From NCBI RefSeq assembly GCF_001895005.1, contig NZ_BCXH01000007.1, forward strand, positions 218,120 to 282,119: a stretch of 64,000 bases of DNA, written 5' to 3'. Numbering within the stretch: position 1 is the first letter of the stretch; each line of letters begins with the position of its first letter. Made by a program: the position numbers and the translations under genes. The notes beneath the pieces are model-generated. The model did not search any database, was not told the DNA's origin, and worked only from the letters and a program-made list of their open reading frames with translations. Origin of the DNA: Rhodococcus yunnanensis NBRC 103083. GTDB taxonomy: Bacteria; Actinomycetota; Actinomycetes; Mycobacteriales; Mycobacteriaceae. Positions 25,808-34,352 of this stretch are shown piece by piece.

Positions 25808-26419
25808 CTACTGAAGAGCGACGGTCGTACCACCCGAGAACAGGGAGTCGTGCAGCTCGATCTCCGCCGGGACCGTTCCAGCGGGGACGTCGAACACGAT
25901 GGTCGCCTCGATCGAGTTCCCCGGATTGATCTGCTCGAATGCGATGCCCTGATCGAGGACGATCGTCGCCATGTCGTCGACCGAGAACTGCCTGCCCTGG
26001 CCGTCGAGCAGCTTCTGCGCCGACGTCGTGAAGCTCTGGGCCCGGTCGCCGATGTTGCGGACGGACATGGTCACGAGCACGTACTCACCTTGCGCGGTCT
26101 CGGTCATGAAGTCCTCACCGACGGTCGGCACTCCTGGCTGAGCGGAGACGACGACGAACTCGAACTTCCCGTCGCGTATTGCAGCTCCGATCCCCGGTGA
26201 CCTCTCGCCGGCATCGGGCACCGCAGGCGAGGCCGGATCAGGCCGGCTCGAATCGGACTGGCTGGATGTCGCGCCCGGCGCGGTGGTGTCGCTCCCGCCG
26301 CTGTTGACTGCGGCGATCACGATGGCGACGGCGACGACCCCCACCAGTGCGGTCGAAATCTTGTGGCGAGCGAACCAATTTCGCTTCGGCTCGGTCGAGG
26401 TGGGCTGGGTTGTGGTCAT
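25808..26419 (-). CDS. Membrane-anchored DUF4352-type protein
   Basis: This is a 203-residue protein from ATG 26419 with AAGGGA upstream. It has a short cytoplasmic start and one hydrophobic helix near 22-40. A Ser/Pro-rich linker follows, then an immunoglobulin-like beta domain (GKFEFVVVSAQPGV, GEYVLVTMSVRNIGDRAQSF, FDVPAGTVPAEIELHD) typical of DUF4352. Such domains are exported and often linked to signalling or envelope stress. It is divergent from a histidine kinase gene, 157 bp apart, and may be controlled by it. Confidence 0.75.
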   Translation of the reverse strand: MTTTQPTSTEPKRNWFARHKISTALVGVVAVAIVIAAVNSGGSDTTAPGATSSQSDSSRPDPASPAVPDAGERSPGIGAAIRDGKFEFVVVSAQPGVPTVGEDFMTETAQGEYVLVTMSVRNIGDRAQSFTTSAQKLLDGQGRQFSVDDMATIVLDQGIAFEQINPGNSIEATIVFDVPAGTVPAEIELHDSLFSGGTTVALQ

Positions 26420-26576
26420 GGCTGAAATCCCTTCGTTCGTAGCGATGGGACAACAACACCGCAGTCGGCCGGGGGCGCACTTCGGCAAATCGGACGAACC
26501 ACCTCATCCTTTCGGTCGGAATCGGGACCGGTCGGCCGATACTGTTCTGTCGGCGGGCGACAGTATGGTTCCGATC

Positions 26577-27779
26577 ATGAGTACACGCACACCTGGTCGG
26601 TGGCGCCGCCGCGCGTGGACCACCGCGGCGGTGACCGTCAGCGTGTTCTCCTCGTTGTTCGCGGTCACGTTCGCCTCCACGGCGGGCAACTTCCCGGTGT
26701 GGAATCACGCGTTGGGTTTCATCCTGAATTCGATCGCGGCGGTGGCGTTGATCTGGCGTCACGACAGGCCATTCGTGGTGTTGGGGCTGGCAGTGCTCGG
26801 GCCACTGTTCTTCGAAACCGATGCGACGGCTGCTCTCATCGCCCTGTACGCCGTTGCCCATTTCGCCACGGGGCGCGTGCTCGCGGTGTCGACGGCTGTG
26901 GTTCTGGCAGCGTGCGGAGTCTCGCTCTCGTACGACGCGTTCCGCCGCCGTGACTACTCGGTCCTGACTGTGGGCACGCAGCTCGTCAAGGACGGACCGA
27001 TCCCGGACTGGAACGTTCCGCTGTGGATCGCCTGGCTCGTCGCGGCGGTCCTCGTCGGCGCGGTCACCGGCCTTGCCATCCTGCGCCGAACCCAGTCCGA
27101 TCTCGACGCCGCGGTGAACACCCGCGACCGATATGCCCGGCAATCCGATGCGCTGCGCGAGGAAGCGATCATCGTCGCCGAGCGCACCCGCATCGCCCGC
27201 GACATGCACGACACCCTCGCCGCAAGCCTCAGCCGGATCTCGCTGTTCGCGGGCGGACTGCAGGTCAACAGCACCGAGGGCCCCGAAAAGGTGGCCAACA
27301 GTGCGTCTTTGATCCGGCAGACCGCGCACGAGGCGCTCGACGACCTGAAGAGGATCATCGGCGTGCTCAGGGGTGCAGGCGACTACACGGGCGGGCTCCG
27401 CAGCATCGAGGGCGTCTCGGACCTCGTGCACAGTGCACGCGACGCAGGCACACAGGTCACCTATCTCCTCGACGTCTCTCCCGGCGGCGTCGGAGCGTCC
27501 AGCAGCCAGGTCGCGTACCGCATCGTTCAGGAGGCGCTGACCAACGCACAGAAGCACGCGCAGGGCGCTCCGATCCACATCGCCCTGCACGGCAACGGCG
27601 ACGTCGGACTCCGCGTGACCGTGCGCAACCATCTGACCGGCGACCCCGCTTTCGCGCACGGCGCAGGTACCGGTCTGACGGGACTGGGCGAGCAGGTTCG
27701 TCAGATCGGGGGCACGTTCGATGCGCGGGCTGCACCGGGCGAGTTCCTCGTCCAGTCATGGCTTCCCTGGCACAGCTGA
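26577..27779 (+). CDS. NarL-type sensor histidine kinase
   Basis: This is a 400-residue kinase. I placed the start at ATG 26577; 26565 is equally possible, and the frame is open to 26283. There are about five N-terminal transmembrane helices (15-120), one near 150-168 and a coiled linker. The HisKA_3 box ERTRIARDMHDTLAASLSRIS follows, with phospho-acceptor His211. The HATPase domain has the N-box EALTNAQKHA and a GTGLTGLGEQV G-box. It pairs with the response regulator 36 bp downstream. The signal is unknown. Confidence 0.88.
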   Translation: MSTRTPGRWRRRAWTTAAVTVSVFSSLFAVTFASTAGNFPVWNHALGFILNSIAAVALIWRHDRPFVVLGLAVLGPLFFETDATAALIALYAVAHFATGRVLAVSTAVVLAACGVSLSYDAFRRRDYSVLTVGTQLVKDGPIPDWNVPLWIAWLVAAVLVGAVTGLAILRRTQSDLDAAVNTRDRYARQSDALREEAIIVAERTRIARDMHDTLAASLSRISLFAGGLQVNSTEGPEKVANSASLIRQTAHEALDDLKRIIGVLRGAGDYTGGLRSIEGVSDLVHSARDAGTQVTYLLDVSPGGVGASSSQVAYRIVQEALTNAQKHAQGAPIHIALHGNGDVGLRVTVRNHLTGDPAFAHGAGTGLTGLGEQVRQIGGTFDARAAPGEFLVQSWLPWHS

Positions 27780-27815
27780 GACGGTGTCGGTGTGCCGCCG
27801 TAAGGTTGGCGCACC

Positions 27816-28469
27816 ATGACATCACCGGCCATCATCACCGTGCTCGTCGTCGACGACGACCGTTTCGTGCGCCGCGGAGTCGGTGACATCTTCGCCGCCA
27901 CCAATGACATTCGCGTCGTGGCAGACGTCGACGACGGCGATCGAGTGCTCACCGCCGTCAACGCGTTCCGGCCGCACGTCGTGCTGATGGATCTGAAGAT
28001 GAAGCGGATGGGCGGGCTCGAGGCCACCGAGCACCTCATGGCGCTCGCGCACCCACCTCGTGTGATCGCGATGACGGCGATGGACGTCGACGATCTGGTG
28101 GTGCGCGCCGTCGCGGCCGGAGCGCACAGTTTTGTCAGCAAGGACGAGGCTCCCGAGACGTTTCACCTCTCCGTTCGCGCGGTCGCGGCCGGCAACACGT
28201 TGTTCAGTGAGGACGCACTCAGGCGAATCGTCGCGTCGTCGGCGCCCGCACCGCGGGCCGTGTCCCCCGCGATGGGCACGCTCACCGAACGCGAGCGAGA
28301 AGTGCTGTGCATCATGGCATCCGGCGCTACCACCTCGGCCATCTCGAAGCAGCTGTTCCTCAGCGAGACGACGGTGAAGACGCACATCACCGGAATCTTC
28401 GGCAAATTGGGCGTCAACAATCGCGTCGAGGCCGCGTTGAATGCCTTCCGCGCAGGCTGGGTCACCTGA
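27816..28469 (+). CDS. NarL/LuxR-family response regulator
   Basis: This is a 217-residue regulator. The receiver domain has the acidic pair in VVDDDRFVRRG, phosphorylatable Asp59 in VVLMDLKM, and a conserved Lys in HSFVSKDEAPE. The C-terminal LuxR HTH starts at LTEREREVLCIMASG and has TVKTHITGIFGKLGV. It is cotranscribed with the preceding kinase. The likely target is the divergent DUF4352 gene or the operon itself. Its stop lies 4 bp from that of the convergent IclR gene. Confidence 0.9.
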   Translation: MTSPAIITVLVVDDDRFVRRGVGDIFAATNDIRVVADVDDGDRVLTAVNAFRPHVVLMDLKMKRMGGLEATEHLMALAHPPRVIAMTAMDVDDLVVRAVAAGAHSFVSKDEAPETFHLSVRAVAAGNTLFSEDALRRIVASSAPAPRAVSPAMGTLTEREREVLCIMASGATTSAISKQLFLSETTVKTHITGIFGKLGVNNRVEAALNAFRAGWVT

Positions 28470-28473
28470 GGCC

Positions 28474-29268
28474 TCAGACCAACCCGCACAGCTCGCGAGC
28501 GCCTGCCTTCAAGAACTCGACGAGCCCGGCGCCGTCCGGTGACACGCGCCCCGCTACACCTTGCAGGCACAGGCCTCCCACCACGTCCGAGCCGCGCTCG
28601 CGTACCGGAACGGCCAGGGCGGCCCGCCCGATCCTCGACTCCTCGTTCTCGAACGAGACCTCGGTGGCGAGGATTCCCGCGAGTTCGGCGTGCAACGCCA
28701 ACCCGTCGACCAGGGTGTGGGCGGTGACCGATCTCAACTCCACCGAATCCAGGTACCGAGGTCGATACGCCAGCAACAGTTTCCCGACGGCGTGAGCATG
28801 CGGATTGCGTGAGACGGTCGCCGCGGACACCACCTCGTGGTCCGGGTCCGTCTCGACGATCTTGAGCACTCCCCCGCGGAAGGACGCCAGGTACAGCCCG
28901 TGGCGGGTCTCGGCGCGCATCGCATCGAGCACATGTGCGGCGGTACGCACCTGCTCGGCGCCCGTTGCCGCGTACGCCAACTCCGACGTTCGACGGCCCA
29001 ACGCGAAGCCGGCCAGATCCGGGGTTCGCGCCAGGAACCCGTCGGCGACGAGATAGTTGAGCATGCGATACGCGGTGGCCGGGGGCACCATCGTGTGTGC
29101 TGCGATCTGCTTCGCCGTGGCACCCGCGCCCAGGTACGCCACTGCCTCGAGCATGGCGAGCGCTTTCTGCACGGCTTTGGGTTGTTGCCCACCGAATCCC
29201 GTTCCCGAGCCACCACCGGATCCGACCCGCTCCGACCTGCCCGTCCGCGCGTCGTGTCGTTCGGTCAC
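28474..29268 (-). CDS. IclR-family transcriptional regulator
   Basis: This is a 264-residue protein from GTG 29268; GTG 29271 is adjacent, and the much longer open frame overlaps the permease. The N-terminal winged HTH is in KALAMLEAVAYLGAGATAKQIAAHTMVPPATAYRML. A GAF-like IclR effector domain follows (FALGRRTSELAYA; ETRHGLYLASFRGGVLKIVE; PHAHAVGKLLLAY). It starts 5 bp after the APC permease stop, so it is in the same operon. It probably controls this permease and perhaps the divergent mau-like genes. Confidence 0.88.
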   Translation of the reverse strand: MTERHDARTGRSERVGSGGGSGTGFGGQQPKAVQKALAMLEAVAYLGAGATAKQIAAHTMVPPATAYRMLNYLVADGFLARTPDLAGFALGRRTSELAYAATGAEQVRTAAHVLDAMRAETRHGLYLASFRGGVLKIVETDPDHEVVSAATVSRNPHAHAVGKLLLAYRPRYLDSVELRSVTAHTLVDGLALHAELAGILATEVSFENEESRIGRAALAVPVRERGSDVVGGLCLQGVAGRVSPDGAGLVEFLKAGARELCGLV

Positions 29269-29273
29269 CACGT

Positions 29274-30773
29274 CTACCGTCCGTACGCAGTCGGCGTCAT
29301 GACCGGCTTGCCGTCGTCGTCGATGCTCAACGAGGCCGCCCCAGGAAGAAGATCCTCGGTCTCGACACTGTCGAAGACTCCGATGGCGTCGATGCTTCGG
29401 GGCCGATATCGCCTGAGCACCGCGAACCAGAGGGTGCCCGATCCGCCGAGCGCGAGACACCATGCGAGGTACACCCACGCTCCCGAACGCGCTGAGTCGA
29501 CCACGGCGAAGGTCAACAGGCCGGATCCCGCACCTGCCGCCGACAGACCGCACACGCGGGTCAGGATCGTGTGTTCACCGATGCGTTCCAGGAATCGGAG
29601 CGCCGCCAACGCAACCAGGGTGTAGCCGAGGATCAACGCGATCTCGACGACGACGTCGTAGTTGTCGGGCGCGTGATCGGGGTCGTGCCAGATCGATCCG
29701 ACCAACGAAGCGGCGACGAACAGGACGACGGCGAAGTACGGCGTGCGGAACCGCGGATGCACCCGCTCGAAGACGCCGGGGATCACGCGTTCGATGCTCA
29801 TCGAGAACAGCAGCCTCGATCCAGCCTGCGCGAACCCGAGGGTCGACGCGATCCAGGACGAGCAGACACCCACGTTGACCGCGAGTACGAGCAGCATGCT
29901 CGCGCCCGATTCGGTGCCCCCGAAGTAGGCGTTGATCAGCACGCCCGCGTGTCCGCTCATTCCCGCCCATCCCGCGAACACGTACAACGACCCGACGAGC
30001 AGGGGCGTCACCAGGATGGTCGAGGTGACGGTTCGCAGTGGCCGCCGCGCTTCGGGACCGAAGAAAGCGGCACTTTCGAACCCGGCGAGGCTCAACACCG
30101 TCTGCATCGCGAGGAACAGCACGAATCCGACGGGAGCGGTGGACGGCGTCACCGCCACATCGACCGGCACCGGTGACTGCAGCAGCACCACCGTGATGAA
30201 CACCAGGGTGCACACCTCGATCACCAGAATCGTGCGGGCAGCGAATCGGACGCCGCGGATCGCCACCAGGGCGACCGCAAGCGCAACGAGGACACAGCCG
30301 CCGAGGGCAGCACCGCTGCCGAAGTCGATTCCGGCCTCACCACCGAGCTTCACGAGGTTCGCCCCGGCGTTGGACAGCACCGAGACCGACACACCCACGT
30401 ATCCGACGAGCAGCGCGGCACCCGCGGTCAAGGTCGCTCGCTTTCCGAGGCCGTGCGCGACGAAGCTGTACAGCGAACCCGATGCGGCGAGCCGAACGGT
30501 GAACTGGCGGATGCACAGCGCGACCAGGGTCATCACGAGCGTGGCGCCGATGATCGCGAACAAGCCGCCGACTCCGCCTGCAGGCGAGGACATCCACAGC
30601 GCGATGAACACCATGCAGGTGGCCGGGGCCATCGTCGACATCGACTGTCCGACCAGATCGAACGGCGTCAGCTGTTTTCGACCGAGTGCGCGCAATGGCG
30701 AGTACACGGGGTCGGTTTCTCGCTCGGTGAGCGCGGCCTGGTGCAGAGCTGCGCTGAGGGCGCTGGTGTTCAT
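29274..30773 (-). CDS. APC-superfamily amino acid/amine permease
   Basis: This is a 499-residue permease from ATG 30773, preceded by AGGA; ATG 30779 is too close to that site. There are about 12 hydrophobic helices. LTPFDLVGQSMSTMAPATCMVFIALW is the APC helix 1 region, and SLAGFESAAFFGPEARRPLRTV is the helix 6 signature. Such proteins import amino acids or amines. It is divergent from the amine dehydrogenase-like operon, so import of a primary amine substrate is attractive but inferred. Confidence 0.85.
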   Translation of the reverse strand: MNTSALSAALHQAALTERETDPVYSPLRALGRKQLTPFDLVGQSMSTMAPATCMVFIALWMSSPAGGVGGLFAIIGATLVMTLVALCIRQFTVRLAASGSLYSFVAHGLGKRATLTAGAALLVGYVGVSVSVLSNAGANLVKLGGEAGIDFGSGAALGGCVLVALAVALVAIRGVRFAARTILVIEVCTLVFITVVLLQSPVPVDVAVTPSTAPVGFVLFLAMQTVLSLAGFESAAFFGPEARRPLRTVTSTILVTPLLVGSLYVFAGWAGMSGHAGVLINAYFGGTESGASMLLVLAVNVGVCSSWIASTLGFAQAGSRLLFSMSIERVIPGVFERVHPRFRTPYFAVVLFVAASLVGSIWHDPDHAPDNYDVVVEIALILGYTLVALAALRFLERIGEHTILTRVCGLSAAGAGSGLLTFAVVDSARSGAWVYLAWCLALGGSGTLWFAVLRRYRPRSIDAIGVFDSVETEDLLPGAASLSIDDDGKPVMTPTAYGR

Positions 30774-31101
30774 GGGCATCCTGGTGGCGAGTGATTCGTT
30801 GAAACCAGAAATGTACGGCGGTCCGATTGCACCCGTGTTTCGTCGGTGACGTCCGATCGCACTTCAAGTGAGAATCGCGGCCCAAAATGCGGCCTCGCCG
30901 AGCGAAAGCATGTGGTCCACCGCACACTTCCGACGCGCAGTTCGCCCCGGAGCAGCGGAAATGCAGTCCCCTGGCTCCCCACACGGGCCCGCTCATCACG
31001 TAACTCACGAGTTGCATCGCCGACGCATCACGCTCGCATGATTTCCCTCGACCGCTCGTGAACTCGATCGGGTTCTTCGAATCAGGAGGTGGGGTGCCGC
31101 G
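30774..31101. promoter_or_regulatory. Divergent region between the permease and the mau-like operon
   Basis: These 328 bp contain no convincing gene. CACTTCAAGTG, a short palindrome, lies in the left half near 30860 and could be a regulator site. An AGGAGGTG ribosome-binding site at about 31084 precedes the mauE start by roughly 11 bases. I see no other strong structure. Confidence 0.5.
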
Positions 31102-31683
31102 ATGGCATGGGCAATTCTTTCAAGTGTGATCGGCGCGGTGCTGCTGGTCGCAGGTGTGCCGAAGGTGGGCGATCGTGCACGGATGGCCCGCGTGGTTCGG
31201 GGCTACAAGCTGCTTCCCGACGCCATGGCCGCGGTCGTCGGGGCGGTGTTGCCATGGGCCGAGATCGTCCTCGGCGTCGTGCTGATTCTCGGGCTCGCCC
31301 CAGCGATCGGCGGCGCACTGGCCACTGCCTTGTTCGCCGCGTTCTTCACCGGATTGACCGTCAACCTGCTTCGCGGCCGGGTCGATCTCGATTGCGGATG
31401 TTTCGCCTTCGACTCGGGCAAGGACGAGGTCGAGCACATCGGTTGGGGGCACTCCGCCCGCGCCGGTGCCTTCATGGCGGCAAGTGCAGCCGTCGTCGTC
31501 ACTCCGTCTCTGTCGGCTCTGGACCGGCTGGCCGGAGCGGGGATCGGACTGTTCGCCGTGGGGATCGTGTGCGTCGGGCTCTACGCACGTTCGGTGATGT
31601 CGTTCGGCCGCCGCCCGATCGACGACTACTTGAGCAACGCCGCGATCGAGATGCGCGCCATCTCGACCATCAGCCGGTACTGA
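31102..31683 (+). CDS. mauE: MauE-like membrane protein of amine dehydrogenase maturation
   Basis: This is a 193-residue integral membrane protein of the MauE/DoxX-like family. It has four to five hydrophobic helices, PKVGDRARMARVVRGYKLLP after helix 1, and a conserved LDCGCFAFDSG segment with a Cys-x-Cys near residue 96. In methylotrophs MauE and MauD support disulfide formation and maturation of the amine dehydrogenase light chain. It opens the operon and is followed 26 bp later by mauD. Confidence 0.85.
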   Translation: MAWAILSSVIGAVLLVAGVPKVGDRARMARVVRGYKLLPDAMAAVVGAVLPWAEIVLGVVLILGLAPAIGGALATALFAAFFTGLTVNLLRGRVDLDCGCFAFDSGKDEVEHIGWGHSARAGAFMAASAAVVVTPSLSALDRLAGAGIGLFAVGIVCVGLYARSVMSFGRRPIDDYLSNAAIEMRAISTISRY

Positions 31684-31709
31684 CAGATTTCGAGAAAGGT
31701 TTCCTTCGC

Positions 31710-32321
31710 ATGACCGTTTTTCTGTTGACCATGGTTCTTCTTCTCGCGGCCGCGGTCGTCGGGCTTCTGTTGATGATTCTGGGTCTCGCACGCGAGATCG
31801 GACGCGTGCAAGTGCGTCTCGGCCCGCTCGGGGCCCGGATGATGGACACCGGCCCGAAGATCGAGCAGGTCGGGCCCACGTTTCACGGACTTCAGGACCA
31901 CGTCGGTCGTTCCGTCAGTGTCGGCGGACACCGCGAGCGGCCGCAGCTGCTGCTGTTCACCGCACCGGGGTGCTCCACCTGTAAGTCCCTGCTACCCGGC
32001 ATGAAAGCGATGGCCAAGGGCGAGGGCGAGGTGGACATCGTGATGATCTCCGACGGCACACCGGCCGAGCATGCGGAATTCCTCGCAGGTGCGGGGATCG
32101 GCAGCGAACTGAGCTACATCGACGGTCGCGACGTCGGGATCGCTTACCAGGTCGGGACGACTCCGTTCGGAGTGATGCTGGACGAGCACGGCAAGATCAA
32201 GGCCAAGGGACTGTGCAACCACATGGCGCAGGTCGAAAGTCTGCTCAACGCACTGGAATCCGGCACACCCTCCCTCCAGCACCTTCACACCCAGGCCGCC
32301 AAGAACCGCGGCGCTGCTTAG
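31710..32321 (+). CDS. mauD: MauD-like thioredoxin-fold maturation protein
   Basis: This is a 203-residue protein from ATG 31710 with GAGAAAGG upstream. One N-terminal membrane helix (4-26) is followed by a thioredoxin-fold domain with Cys88-Ser-Thr-Cys91 in LFTAPGCSTCKSLLP and the cis-Pro region GTTPFGVMLDE. MauD is thought to catalyse or isomerise the many disulfides of the TTQ light chain. It lies directly before mauA, as in proteobacterial mauEDA order. Confidence 0.9.
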   Translation: MTVFLLTMVLLLAAAVVGLLLMILGLAREIGRVQVRLGPLGARMMDTGPKIEQVGPTFHGLQDHVGRSVSVGGHRERPQLLLFTAPGCSTCKSLLPGMKAMAKGEGEVDIVMISDGTPAEHAEFLAGAGIGSELSYIDGRDVGIAYQVGTTPFGVMLDEHGKIKAKGLCNHMAQVESLLNALESGTPSLQHLHTQAAKNRGAA

Positions 32322-32352
32322 TTTTTCGACCGAGAAGAGAGAATGGAGAGAC

Positions 32353-33042
32353 ATGGATCATCATGACCACGACCACGCCAGTCCGACCGAACAGCGGTAC
32401 CCGGTCGACGAGAACACCGTCGCCGAGCAGGCCGAGTGGATGGCAGGGCGCGGAGGAAGCTTCGCAAGTCGCTCGGGACGTAAACTGTCCGAGCGTGTTT
32501 CACGGAGGTCGATGATCTCGCGAATCGGCCGCTGGACGCTCGGCGCGTCCGGTGTCGCGATCGTCAGCTCACTGCCGGTCTCTCGTGCATACGCTCAGGA
32601 GACTCCTGCGGCGGCGGCTCCCGATCCGCAGGTTCCCGAGTACACCGGCAGCAACCCGGCCGAGTGCGACTACTGGCGCTGGTGCAGCATGGACGGAACA
32701 TCCTGTGCCGCATGCGAAGGCGGAGGACTCACCACGTGTGCACCCGGATCGAAGCCAGGAGCAGAATTCTGGGTCGGTTGCTGCACCAACCCCGCCGACG
32801 GCAAGACGTATCTGATCGCCTACTACGACTGCTGCGGCGCACCGAGCTGCTCCAACTCGTTCTGCGGTGAACCCGACATGCAGGCCACGATGTACAACCC
32901 GGTCAGCGGAAGCTTCGACCAGGAGATCATCTGGTGTGTCTCCGACGAATCACAGTCGTACACCTGCACGATGGCTCCGATCGTCGGCGAGGACTGCCAG
33001 GCACGACCGGCTGCCCGCCCGAAGGTCGGTGCCGGATCGTGA
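32353..33042 (+). CDS. mauA: TTQ amine dehydrogenase light (beta) chain
   Basis: This is a 229-residue precursor. It has a His/Asp-rich start (MDHHDHDH) and a twin-arginine Tat signal (SRRSMISRIGRW, 50-61, then hydrophobic residues to AYAQ near 82). The mature domain is Cys-rich, with 14 cysteines. CDYWRWC holds Trp108 and EIIWCVSDES holds Trp194; these match the two tryptophans cross-linked to tryptophan tryptophylquinone in methylamine dehydrogenase. GKTYLIAYYDCCG is also diagnostic. It oxidises a primary amine to aldehyde and ammonia. Its stop overlaps mauB as GTGA. The amine specificity is not known. Confidence 0.92.
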   Translation: MDHHDHDHASPTEQRYPVDENTVAEQAEWMAGRGGSFASRSGRKLSERVSRRSMISRIGRWTLGASGVAIVSSLPVSRAYAQETPAAAAPDPQVPEYTGSNPAECDYWRWCSMDGTSCAACEGGGLTTCAPGSKPGAEFWVGCCTNPADGKTYLIAYYDCCGAPSCSNSFCGEPDMQATMYNPVSGSFDQEIIWCVSDESQSYTCTMAPIVGEDCQARPAARPKVGAGS

Positions 33043-34352
33043 CACGTCACTCTCGCAGAGCCGCCATAGCTGCCGCTCCGCTCGCCGCTCTGATGGCATT
33101 CACGGCCTGCAGCTCCTCGAACGAGGACACCGAGGATTCGGCCTCGTCCACCGACGTCGTCTACCCCTCGGTCGAATTCACCGCCCCCGGTGAGGGAATC
33201 GGACTGGGCGAGGAAGACCAGGAGATCACCGGAGAGATACCGGAACCGGTACACGTCGGCGAGATCACCCCGATCCGCGCCGACCAGATCCTCGGAATCG
33301 AAGGAGGTTTCGGGAAGCTCGAACTGACGGTCGACGCCATCGATCCGGCGACGGGCGAGGTCACGACCCGCGTCGTCGTCGGACCCGGAATCTGGGATCC
33401 GGTCATTCACGGATTCGTCGGTGACAGTTCCAGTGATCCAGCAGTTCTGGCCGCCGAAGTGTGGAGGCCACGCGGGTCGCGCGGCGCCGCCGACTTCACC
33501 GTCAGCACCTACTCCGGTAACTTGCTCGAGCCCAAGGAAGCCGTACTGCCCGACGTAGCGCGCATCCACTCCCGCGAGGGGTCGAATGCGGTGACGTCGG
33601 ACGGCAAGTACTTCGTCAGCTGGGACGACGGCCTCTACGGCATCCGGGTGGTGGATCTGGAGGCGGGTAAGGAGAGCGGGGCCATCCGCCTGGTGGGATG
33701 CGGGCCGTTCACCTGGATGGTCGGACACGATCTGTACAGCGTGTGCGAGGAAACACGAGAGCTGTTGCACGTCACCATCGATGCCGACGGCGTCCCGACC
33801 GAGGTCGGACGCGAGAAGGTCCTGCCGGACGACTTCGTCAGTACCCGCAAGACGACCTTCGCAGAAGAGGCGAAGAAGGCGCTCCTCGTCAGCGAGAACG
33901 GTGATGTCTTCGTTCTCGACGTCGCCGACGGACTCCCCACCGAGCCCGTCACCCCGATCGGAAACGCAGGTCTTCCGTCGGGACGCTTCGCGGAGAACGT
34001 CATCAACGCCGACGCGACTCGGTTGGCAATCACTTACACCGACAGCATCATCCACCCGGATTCGGCGCGGGGCGGCTCGGTGGCCGACGTCGTGATCTAC
34101 GACGCCGCGAACCTGGCTCCGGTACGTACGTTGACGCTCGCGGACATCGGCATCACCAGTTTCTCGTCGATGGCCTACAGCCTGGACGGCAAGACGTTCT
34201 ACGTGCTCGGCGACGGGCCCGAGGTCGACGGTGAATCCGCGCAGAAGCTCGTCGGATTCGACGCCACCACCGGTGCGCAGGTGAGTTCGGTCGATCTGAG
34301 CGGCAACGTCGGTGCGGTGACCGGTCTGGCGACGCCGGAGGAGATCGAATGA
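33039..34352 (+). CDS. mauB: Amine dehydrogenase heavy (alpha) chain-like beta-propeller lipoprotein
   Basis: This is a 437-residue protein from GTG 33039, coupled to mauA. The leader MTRHSRRAAIAAAPLAALMAFTAC ends in a lipobox with Cys24, so it is probably anchored to the outer face of the membrane. The rest reads as repeated beta-propeller blades, e.g. SSDGKYFVSWDDGLYGIRVVDL-like and AYSLDGKTFYVLGDG segments, ending with LVGFDATTGAQVSSVDL as in MauB heavy chains. It would scaffold the MauA light chains and dock the cupredoxin acceptor. Sequence divergence from proteobacterial MauB makes the name tentative. Confidence 0.75.
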   Translation: MTRHSRRAAIAAAPLAALMAFTACSSSNEDTEDSASSTDVVYPSVEFTAPGEGIGLGEEDQEITGEIPEPVHVGEITPIRADQILGIEGGFGKLELTVDAIDPATGEVTTRVVVGPGIWDPVIHGFVGDSSSDPAVLAAEVWRPRGSRGAADFTVSTYSGNLLEPKEAVLPDVARIHSREGSNAVTSDGKYFVSWDDGLYGIRVVDLEAGKESGAIRLVGCGPFTWMVGHDLYSVCEETRELLHVTIDADGVPTEVGREKVLPDDFVSTRKTTFAEEAKKALLVSENGDVFVLDVADGLPTEPVTPIGNAGLPSGRFAENVINADATRLAITYTDSIIHPDSARGGSVADVVIYDAANLAPVRTLTLADIGITSFSSMAYSLDGKTFYVLGDGPEVDGESAQKLVGFDATTGAQVSSVDLSGNVGAVTGLATPEEIE

